A stretch of DNA of 64,000 nucleotides from positions 62,001 to 126,000 of the forward strand of contig NZ_JAFBCZ010000009.1 in the NCBI RefSeq assembly GCF_016907925.1, given 5' to 3'. This DNA is from Herpetosiphon giganteus (GTDB lineage Bacteria; Chloroflexota; Chloroflexia; Chloroflexales; Herpetosiphonaceae). Below are positions 35,319-41,884 of the stretch, piece by piece; the first letter of the stretch is position 1, and each line of letters opens with the position of its first letter. The position numbers and the translations under genes were made by a program. Below the pieces are notes generated by a model that saw nothing but the letters and a program-made list of their open reading frames with translations, did no database searches and was not told the DNA's origin.

Positions 35319-37487
35319 ATGGATTTTGCAATGTGGCATAACGTGAAAAGCAAAGTAGGGGTCTTACTTGGCTTGACGCTGTTGGCCGGCTCAATTGGCC
35401 AAGCTGCTCCAACCAAAGCCGCCGAGAAGCTGTGTTTCGACCAGCCAGGCGTTGTTGAATGTATTGCTCCCGAGTTCCGCGATTATTGGGAAAAGAACGG
35501 TGGCTTGCCCGTTTTTGGCTATCCCCAAACCGCAGCCTATGAAGAAGTCACGCCAGAAGGCAAGTTCTTGGTGCAATATTTCGAGCGCCAACGGCTTGAA
35601 TATCACCCCGAAACTCCAGCTCCCTTTACGATTTTGCTCGGACGGATTAATGATGAAGTGCTGTTGCGCGAAAACCGCGTCTGGCGCGACTTCCCAACCG
35701 CTCCACAAGCCAATGGCTGCCAATTGTTCAGCGAAACTGGCCACAGCGTTTGTGGTGAGTTCTTGAAATATTGGAACTCGCAAGGCTTGGATTTGGGCGA
35801 AAACGGCATTACCTACGGCGAATCGTTAGCCTTGTGGGGCTTGCCACTCTCTGATCCACAAGAAGAAATCAATATCGATGGCGATAAAGTCGTGACCCAA
35901 CACTTCGAGCGCGCGCGCATGGAATGGCACACCAAAGATGGCAAGAACCAAATCTTGCTGACCCGCCTTGGCGTGACCTTGGTGCCCATGCAGCTCAAAA
36001 TGTTGGCAATCAACGACTTCCACGGCCAAATCTCAACTGGCCGCAAAGTGAGCAACAAAGATGTTGGTGGCGCTGCCTATTTGAGCAGCTACATCAAACA
36101 AGCTCGCGCCAAATCCCGCTACTCCTTAACGGTGCAAGCTGGCGATATGGTCGGCGCAAGCCCGCCAAGCTCGGCCTTGTTGCAAGACCAACCAACCATG
36201 GAATTCTTGAATACCTTGGGTGTGAACGTCGGCACAATTGGTAACCACGAGTTTGATGAAGGCGTTGATGAACTGATGCGCTTGATCGACGGTGGCTGTC
36301 ACCCAACCGCTGGCTGCTGGGATGGTGCAAACTATCCTTATATCGCTGCCAACGTGATTGACAAACGCACCAACAAAACCATCTTGCCAGCCTACCACGT
36401 TGTCAACGTCGATGGCGCACGGATTGGTTTTATTGGGGTTGTGTTGAAAAACACGCCTGAAATCGTGATTCCTTCGGGCGTTGCAAACCTTGAGTTCATC
36501 GATGAAGTGACCGCAATCAACCAAGCAGTTACCGATTTGAACGGCCAAGGCGTGCATGCAATTGTTGTTTTGGCCCACGAAGGTGGCACCCAAAACGCAA
36601 CCAGTGGCGTAATTACTGGCCCAATCGCCGAAATTGCCAATAATGTGAATGATGATGTTGACGTGATTGTCAGCGCACACACCCACACCTCAATCAGCGG
36701 CGAAGTCGATGGCAAATTGATCACCCAAGCGCTGTCGTATAGCACCGCGTTTGCTGATATTGATTTGACGATTGACCGCGCCAAGCGCGATATTGTGGGC
36801 AAAAAAGCCACAATCGTCACGACCTTCCACGAAGGCATGACCCCAGATGCTGAAGTTGCAGCGATGGTCAAGAAATATGAAGACCAAGTTGCACCACAAG
36901 TCAACCGTGTGGTTGGCTCAGCCTCAATCGCGATCAACAACACCCCCAACGATGCAGGCGAATCGGCCTTGGGCAACTTGATTGCCGATGCCCAACGCAA
37001 CACCATGAATACCCAATTTGCCTTCATGAATCCTGGTGGCATTCGCGCACCACTCGATGCTGGCGAAATCACTTGGGGCGAGTTGTACGCTATTCAACCA
37101 TTCAGCAATGATTTGGTTAAGATGACGGTTTCAGGCAACGACATCTACACCTTGCTCAACCAACAATGGCAAACCCAAAGCGATGGCACAGTGCGCGCTC
37201 GCATCCTGCAAATTTCAGGCTTGAGCTACACCTGGACTGATGCCAACCCAATTGGTCAAAAGGTGTTAGAAGTTCGCGGTGGCGATGGCCAATTGTTGGA
37301 TAAAGCTGCAAGCTATACCATCACCGTCAATAGCTTCTTGGCCGATGGCGGCGACGGCTTCGTGGTGCTCAAACAAGGCAGCAACCGCGAAGTTGGCCCA
37401 ACCGACCTCGATGGCCTCGTACGTTACATCGAAAAATTGGCGCAACCAGTCAATGCCAATGTCGAAAACCGCATCATCAAACAATAA
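35319..37487 (+). CDS. Secreted 5'-nucleotidase/2',3'-cyclic phosphodiesterase-type metallophosphatase
   Basis: A 722-residue exported enzyme of the UshA/CpdB family, which releases phosphate from nucleotides outside the cell. Signal peptide to about 35. An extra N-terminal region (40-225) contains two copies of a Chloroflexi-type module (YWEKNGGLPVFGYP, QYFERQRLEYHPE; then YWNSQGLDLGENGITYG, QHFERARMEWH). The calcineurin-like metal domain has INDFHGQI, QAGDMVGASP, GNHEFDEG, VLAHEGG and SAHTHT. The C-terminal 5_nucleotid_C domain has FAFMNPGGIRAPLDAGEITWGELYAIQPFSNDL. It starts 35 bp after a TATAAT and ends at a terminator. Phosphate scavenging from lysed prey is a plausible use (inference). 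Confidence 0.93.
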   Translation: MDFAMWHNVKSKVGVLLGLTLLAGSIGQAAPTKAAEKLCFDQPGVVECIAPEFRDYWEKNGGLPVFGYPQTAAYEEVTPEGKFLVQYFERQRLEYHPETPAPFTILLGRINDEVLLRENRVWRDFPTAPQANGCQLFSETGHSVCGEFLKYWNSQGLDLGENGITYGESLALWGLPLSDPQEEINIDGDKVVTQHFERARMEWHTKDGKNQILLTRLGVTLVPMQLKMLAINDFHGQISTGRKVSNKDVGGAAYLSSYIKQARAKSRYSLTVQAGDMVGASPPSSALLQDQPTMEFLNTLGVNVGTIGNHEFDEGVDELMRLIDGGCHPTAGCWDGANYPYIAANVIDKRTNKTILPAYHVVNVDGARIGFIGVVLKNTPEIVIPSGVANLEFIDEVTAINQAVTDLNGQGVHAIVVLAHEGGTQNATSGVITGPIAEIANNVNDDVDVIVSAHTHTSISGEVDGKLITQALSYSTAFADIDLTIDRAKRDIVGKKATIVTTFHEGMTPDAEVAAMVKKYEDQVAPQVNRVVGSASIAINNTPNDAGESALGNLIADAQRNTMNTQFAFMNPGGIRAPLDAGEITWGELYAIQPFSNDLVKMTVSGNDIYTLLNQQWQTQSDGTVRARILQISGLSYTWTDANPIGQKVLEVRGGDGQLLDKAASYTITVNSFLADGGDGFVVLKQGSNREVGPTDLDGLVRYIEKLAQPVNANVENRIIKQ

Positions 37488-37513
37488 GCTATAATTTTCG
37501 ACACACGATCACC

Positions 37514-37540
37514 AATGCAGCAGGCAAGACCTGCTGCATT
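37514..37540. terminator. Convergent terminator
   Basis: A perfect 11-bp stem AATGCAGCAGG/CCTGCTGCATT with loop CAAGA, then GTGTTTTA, between the phosphatase and TolB-like genes. Confidence 0.85.
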
Positions 37541-37545
37541 GTGTT

Positions 37546-38571
37546 TTAGGGCAACCAGCGCGGCCAAATCGCATCATCAGCACGTTGGTTGGCAGTTGCT
37601 GCGGCCAGATCTTGCTGCCAAATTGAATAGCGGATTTGCTGCAAGTCAAGTCTGCTCCAAACCAATTGTTGGCTATCAGGCGACCATTGGGGGTCGAAAT
37701 TATCGTAGCGTGGATCATCAGTCAGTTGGCGTGGCGGTTGAGGATTGTTGAGATTTAGCAGCCAAAGATCGCCAACTTCGGCTCCCAACAGGCGACGAAT
37801 ATAGGCTAATTGCTGGCCATCAGGAGCCAGCCTTGGATAATAAACATCAGCATCGGTGCTTTCGAGCACAACGCTTAGTTGCTGGCTAGCGAGATCGTAG
37901 CGCACCAAACGGCCAAAACGCCCTGCTGCTGGCTCGGTCAATTGCGCAATAATCAGTGCTTGGCTATCGGGCTGCCATGTAAATGTACCAGTGAAGGTTA
38001 GTTCGCTTGTCTCGCCTGTCGCCGCTTGCAAGACTAAATTGGGTCGATCAGCCAATTCATAGATCAGCCAGTTGCCATCAGGCGACCATTGTTGGTTCAA
38101 GGCTGGCGTTTGATCAGCATCCAAGCTTTGGGGTTGGCTCGCACTTGCGCCAATTTGCCAAATGCTGGAGGGCGCAGGCTCGTCATCAATCAACTCCAAT
38201 GGTGAACGCAAATAGAGCACTTGATCGTTAACTGGATGGCAGGTGGCTTGGCTCAACACTGCCGCAGGATCATCAACCAAGGTTTGGGTTTGACGCATAT
38301 TTACATCACTTGCTAGTAAGCGATTCGTGCCGCTCAGCTTCGTCGTATAAATCAAGCGTCCTTGACTAAGACAGACTGGCCCATTGACACCAGAGGCAAT
38401 GGTTTGCGGCGCTGTATTTTGGCTGCTCATGACCAAATTCGCCTCAGCCAAGGGCTGTTGGACGTAGCCCAAACGCCAACTTTGTGGGCCAACGGTTGGC
38501 ACAGCGGTTGATTGCTGCGCACCACAACTGATTAAACTAGCAAGAATTGCTAAAAATAGGATCCAACGCAT
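37546..38571 (-). CDS. TolB-like beta-propeller lipoprotein
   Basis: A 341-residue lipoprotein with a short signal ending in lipobox SLISCG (Cys about 13). Residues ~140-335 contain PD40/TolB propeller repeats (QQWSPDGNWLIYEL, PRLAPDGQQLAYIRR, PQWSPDSQQLVWSRL). Such propellers usually bind proteins or glycans rather than catalyse. The ATG at 38571 follows AGGGGAA by about nine bases; starts further upstream lack a site. It lies just before the peptidoglycan hydrolase group and is on the same strand. Confidence 0.8.
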   Translation of the reverse strand: MRWILFLAILASLISCGAQQSTAVPTVGPQSWRLGYVQQPLAEANLVMSSQNTAPQTIASGVNGPVCLSQGRLIYTTKLSGTNRLLASDVNMRQTQTLVDDPAAVLSQATCHPVNDQVLYLRSPLELIDDEPAPSSIWQIGASASQPQSLDADQTPALNQQWSPDGNWLIYELADRPNLVLQAATGETSELTFTGTFTWQPDSQALIIAQLTEPAAGRFGRLVRYDLASQQLSVVLESTDADVYYPRLAPDGQQLAYIRRLLGAEVGDLWLLNLNNPQPPRQLTDDPRYDNFDPQWSPDSQQLVWSRLDLQQIRYSIWQQDLAAATANQRADDAIWPRWLP

Positions 38572-38661
38572 GCGATCAAATTCCCCTAAATACCTAGAAT
38601 CCGTCAGGCTCACTGTTTTGCAGCAGCGGCCATGACGGATTATACGCCAGACGAATAATAA

Positions 38662-39582
38662 TTATTTATAGCGAATGTGTAAGTGATTATCGTGATTTGG
38701 GTACGAAGTCGTCAAGCCTTCGTTAATCAACACTGGATCATTGAAGTAGATCACGGTAATTTGGCCAGGGGCGGCGGCGCGAATCGCTTTGACCAAATTG
38801 CGGGTTGCGGCCCGATCGTAGGTGCTTGATTGCCATGTGATGCGGCTGCCGGAGCATTGATTGCTATCGCTGCGAATTGGCCAAATATCCACATCGAGGC
38901 CTGTTTCGTGCGACGCATGGCCTGGAATATCGCCGCCATGCTCAAAGCTAATATCGCCAAGTGGCACTTTGCCTTTGCCAAAGCTGGCAAAATTACTGCT
39001 TGCTTCTTCCAATTGGGCCACGGTTGAGGCTACGCCCCAGTTGGCATTGCCATTGCCATCGGGATCTTTATCGCAGATATTGGCGCTCATATCGGCATAT
39101 TCATAGTGCCAAATCAAATTTTTCCAAGTTGTGGGGCCAACCACGCCATCGGCGCTCAAGCCAGCATGGCTCTGAAAACTCTTGACAGCGCTTTCGGTGC
39201 CTGCGCCAAAATCGCCGTCGACCGTCAGGCCTGCATTGCGTTTGGCGTTCAACAAGGTTTGCACAGCTTTGACGGCGTTGCCATTATCGCCACGACGCAC
39301 GGTGACGACCAACGCGCCCCACGTATTTGGACCAATGATGCCATCGGCTCCAAGGCCTTTGCTGGATTGAAAGCTCTTGACCGAGCTTTCGGTACCTGAG
39401 CCAAATACGCCATCGGCATCGATATTGAGCAAATATTGCATCGCCTTGACATCGCTGCCGCGATTGCCCTTGCTAACAGTGTGAAAAAATGCCGCTGAAA
39501 ATGCCTGCGCCGTGTTGATCGAACTCAGCATAATGCCAAGAATTAATGTACAACTGGCGATTCGCCAAACCAAAGCTTTCAT
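38662..39582 (-). CDS. Secreted peptidoglycan hydrolase: two PG-binding domains plus MepA/M74-like endopeptidase
   Basis: A 306-residue exported protein. Signal peptide 1-27 (cleaved after AQA). Two PG_binding_1 domains, about 36-95 and 96-160 ([42 protein letters not shown]). The C-terminal zinc peptidase looks like penicillin-insensitive murein endopeptidase (LAS/M74): [21 protein letters not shown] (His..His..Asp) and [11 protein letters not shown] at the end. It should cut peptide cross-links in cell walls. It is one of three neighbouring wall hydrolases on the minus strand, 12 bp after the amidase gene in coordinates (the amidase lies upstream), so the two probably share a transcript. 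Confidence 0.87.
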   Translation of the reverse strand: MKALVWRIASCTLILGIMLSSINTAQAFSAAFFHTVSKGNRGSDVKAMQYLLNIDADGVFGSGTESSVKSFQSSKGLGADGIIGPNTWGALVVTVRRGDNGNAVKAVQTLLNAKRNAGLTVDGDFGAGTESAVKSFQSHAGLSADGVVGPTTWKNLIWHYEYADMSANICDKDPDGNGNANWGVASTVAQLEEASSNFASFGKGKVPLGDISFEHGGDIPGHASHETGLDVDIWPIRSDSNQCSGSRITWQSSTYDRAATRNLVKAIRAAAPGQITVIYFNDPVLINEGLTTSYPNHDNHLHIRYK

Positions 39583-39594
39583 GAAGTAACCTCA

Positions 39595-40665
39595 CTACAT
39601 CGCTAAGTTATTCCAGCTATTCAGGCCAACCACGCCATCAACCGTCAATTGACGATTGGTTTGGAAGGCACGCACCAAGGTATTTACGCCGGTGCCAAAG
39701 TTGCCATCAATCGTGGTTGGATAATTTTGCACGCTCAGTTGATTTTGCAAGGCTTTGACGGCCTCACCAGTATCGTTCAAGCGCACGGTCATAATCAGTT
39801 TTTCCCATGTCGCCGCCCCAACAATCCCATCGGAGGTGAGGCCATTGGCGGTTTGAAAGGTTTTGACGGCGGTTTCGGTGCCTGGGCCAAACGCGCCATC
39901 GGCGGTAATCGTCGCGCCACGTGCCCGCAAGAGATATTGCATGGTTTTGGCAAGGCCAGTCGCTGGCGTGTTGCGGCGTAAAATCGGCCACATGCGGCCA
40001 ACCGCACCACCATTGAGCGTCGTATCGACGGCGGTGCGCAATTGAGGCAACAAGCTATAGAGCGTATCGCCCGGGCAGCTGGTGCTATCCAAATCGCGGT
40101 GACCCACAATATCGTTGGCAGTAAGGCCATATTGCTGGCAAATATAGGCAATCAAGGCTACCAGTTTATTCCACAATGGCAGGCTTGGCGTGACATTCAT
40201 ATACAAGCCTTCGCATTCGATGCCAATATGGGTTTCATTATGGCCATCGACGTGCGCACCCTGCACATGCTTCGTGCCGCCCTGCAAAATGCTCAGGCTT
40301 TGATGGCGACCTTCCATAATCCAGCCACCACGGCTGATCGTAAATTGTTGGCCAGTATCGATCCAGCCACGATTGAAGTGGCTTTGTTGAATTTGGCGAG
40401 CCACTTGCCAAGCCTTGTTGCGGGTAAAATCGTTGGTGTTGAGGTTGGTGGTGTGGTGAACGACGATGCCAATTGGCTTTTGATTGAGCACATTAATTGG
40501 CTCTTTGGCTGCGGCAGAACCCCAAGCAGCAGTGCCATCGATGGCTGGGGTTGGCACGACGGCGTGGGCCGAGCGCAACAAACGTAATTCCGTCCCGCCA
40601 ACGACCACACTCATTGCTACGCCCATTGATAACTTGCCAAATGTTCGGCGCGAAATTTTCTTCAT
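39595..40665 (-). CDS. Tat-exported N-acetylmuramoyl-L-alanine amidase with two PG-binding domains
   Basis: A 356-residue protein. A twin-arginine signal (KKISRRTFGKLSMGVAMS) and AHA cleavage near 35 precede an amidase_2/PGRP-type zinc domain, about 60-215. Zinc and catalytic residues lie in GIVVHHTTN, GQQFTISRGGWIMEGR, GAHVDGHNETHIGIECEG and IVGHRDLDSTSCPGD. Two PG_binding_1 domains follow at the C-terminus (TMQYLLRARGATITADGAFG, NQLSVQNYPTTIDGNFGTG). The domain order is the reverse of its two neighbours. It cuts the bond between sugar chain and stem peptide. The Tat route differs from the Sec-like signals of the neighbours. Confidence 0.9.
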   Translation of the reverse strand: MKKISRRTFGKLSMGVAMSVVVGGTELRLLRSAHAVVPTPAIDGTAAWGSAAAKEPINVLNQKPIGIVVHHTTNLNTNDFTRNKAWQVARQIQQSHFNRGWIDTGQQFTISRGGWIMEGRHQSLSILQGGTKHVQGAHVDGHNETHIGIECEGLYMNVTPSLPLWNKLVALIAYICQQYGLTANDIVGHRDLDSTSCPGDTLYSLLPQLRTAVDTTLNGGAVGRMWPILRRNTPATGLAKTMQYLLRARGATITADGAFGPGTETAVKTFQTANGLTSDGIVGAATWEKLIMTVRLNDTGEAVKALQNQLSVQNYPTTIDGNFGTGVNTLVRAFQTNRQLTVDGVVGLNSWNNLAM

Positions 40666-40683
40666 TGCAGGGCTTTCCTTTGT

Positions 40684-40721
40684 TCAAAAAACAAGCCCCA
40701 CGTTAGACAACGTGAGGCTTG
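40684..40721 (-). terminator. Rho-independent terminator of the 40735-41697 gene
   Basis: Minus strand: a stem of 6 bp, one mismatch, then 6 bp (CAAGCC/GGCTTG outside, CACGTT/AACGTG inside), loop of four, followed by a run of six T. It sits in the gap before the amidase gene. Confidence 0.85.
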
Positions 40722-40734
40722 CAGGCAAGGTCGA

Positions 40735-41697
40735 TTATGGGCGCGGCCAAGCGCAGTGAATGTGGGTGCTGTGGCCGGAATCGCCGGGGCCAAGCACTTC
40801 GGTTGCGCCGAGGTTTGCGCATTTGTTGCGGAATGATTGTTGGTTGGGGTGTGATGCGCTAACGTGTGAGCCGTTGATGACGTTGACATCGACCGCAACG
40901 CCAGCATAGTGACGTGAATTTGCGCTGTGCGAGCCGCCAGCAATTTCGCTGACCGAGTAGCTCCACGATTGCGAGAGGGTAATCATGCCGTTCAAGAGTG
41001 AGGCAGCGAGGTTGACCGAGCCACCTGGAGCATTGCCATAGCTGCTGCGGCGAGCTGCGCCACCATTCGCGGTATCAACAATGTTTTGGCGGGCGGTTGC
41101 GCTATCGGAAACGCCTGAGGTGTGGATGGTTGCCAAAGCGATGCGGCTGCTATCGCGGATGGTGCGAGCCAAATCGGCGCGGGTTGAGCCGCCGCCACCG
41201 CTGGCATTGCCAGTCAAGGCAGCCCAAGTATCAGCACCAACGATGCCATCTGCGCCTAAGCCTTTGCTTGATTGGAAGCTCTTGACTGCCGACAACGTGC
41301 CAGCGCCAAAATCGCCATCAACCGTCAGCGAGTGGCCGTGTTTGCGCAATTGGCGTTGCAAAGCATTGACAACGATATTGTTATCGCCTGAGCGCACAAC
41401 AACCACCAATTGTTCCCAAGTATTTGGGCCAACCACGCCATCGGCGCTCAAGCCTTTGCTCGATTGAAAGCTTTTGACTGCCGACAAGGTGCCAGGGCCG
41501 AAATCGCCATCGACGGTCAAGCTATAGCCACGTTGTTTCAACATTGCTTGCACGGTGTAGACGTTATCGCCGGTGTCGCCATTGCTGACCGTTGCCCAAG
41601 TGCGAGCTGCTACGCCGCGTGCCAAGGGGCCGAAACTCGCAAACGCCACTAAGGCTATGGTTAGGCCGCTGAACCAAAATGCCCATCGCTTGTGCAT
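40735..41697 (-). CDS. Secreted peptidoglycan hydrolase: two PG-binding domains plus M15-like carboxypeptidase
   Basis: A 320-residue exported protein. Signal peptide 1-32 (ARGVAARTWA region). Two PG_binding_1 domains, about 36-100 and 101-165, are nearly identical in their cores ([35 protein letters not shown]). A Gly/Ser linker follows, then a LAS-type zinc domain with GGSHSANSRHYAGVAVDV and GDSGHSTHIHCAWP, which fits D-Ala-D-Ala carboxypeptidase (M15) or a related endopeptidase. It has its own terminator. It is divergent from the REC-NB-ARC regulator across a 187-bp spacer rich in operator-like repeats. Confidence 0.87.
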   Translation of the reverse strand: MHKRWAFWFSGLTIALVAFASFGPLARGVAARTWATVSNGDTGDNVYTVQAMLKQRGYSLTVDGDFGPGTLSAVKSFQSSKGLSADGVVGPNTWEQLVVVVRSGDNNIVVNALQRQLRKHGHSLTVDGDFGAGTLSAVKSFQSSKGLGADGIVGADTWAALTGNASGGGGSTRADLARTIRDSSRIALATIHTSGVSDSATARQNIVDTANGGAARRSSYGNAPGGSVNLAASLLNGMITLSQSWSYSVSEIAGGSHSANSRHYAGVAVDVNVINGSHVSASHPNQQSFRNKCANLGATEVLGPGDSGHSTHIHCAWPRP

Positions 41698-41761
41698 AAT
41701 CGCTATCCTTCCTTGTGAATGACACCAAAAAAGATCGGGAATGGGACTGTTGCATGATTGT

Positions 41762-41777
41762 CGAAAAGCGCTTTTCG
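41762..41777. promoter_or_regulatory. Perfect 16-bp palindrome in divergent spacer
   Basis: CGAAAAGC/GCTTTTCG is perfectly symmetric and stands just before a TATACT (41782-41787) that could be a -10 box for the regulator gene. Confidence 0.5.
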
Positions 41778-41798
41778 TAGGTATACTATATACAACGC

Positions 41799-41840
41799 TT
41801 CTTAAAAAATTCTAAAAAACTTGTTATATTTCTAAAAAAC
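41799..41840. promoter_or_regulatory. Direct repeats TTCTAAAAAAC, possible OmpR-type binding array
   Basis: TTCTAAAAAAC occurs exactly at 41810-41820 and 41830-41840, with a weaker copy (TTCTTAAAAAA) at 41799. Starts are spaced 11 and 20 bp, about one and two helical turns. OmpR/PhoB-type winged-helix proteins bind direct repeats, and such a protein is encoded 45 bp downstream. Confidence 0.5.
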
Positions 41841-41884
41841 ATCTTAAGAAGCCTTCAAGGAGCAACGAGCCACTAGGAGGTTCC

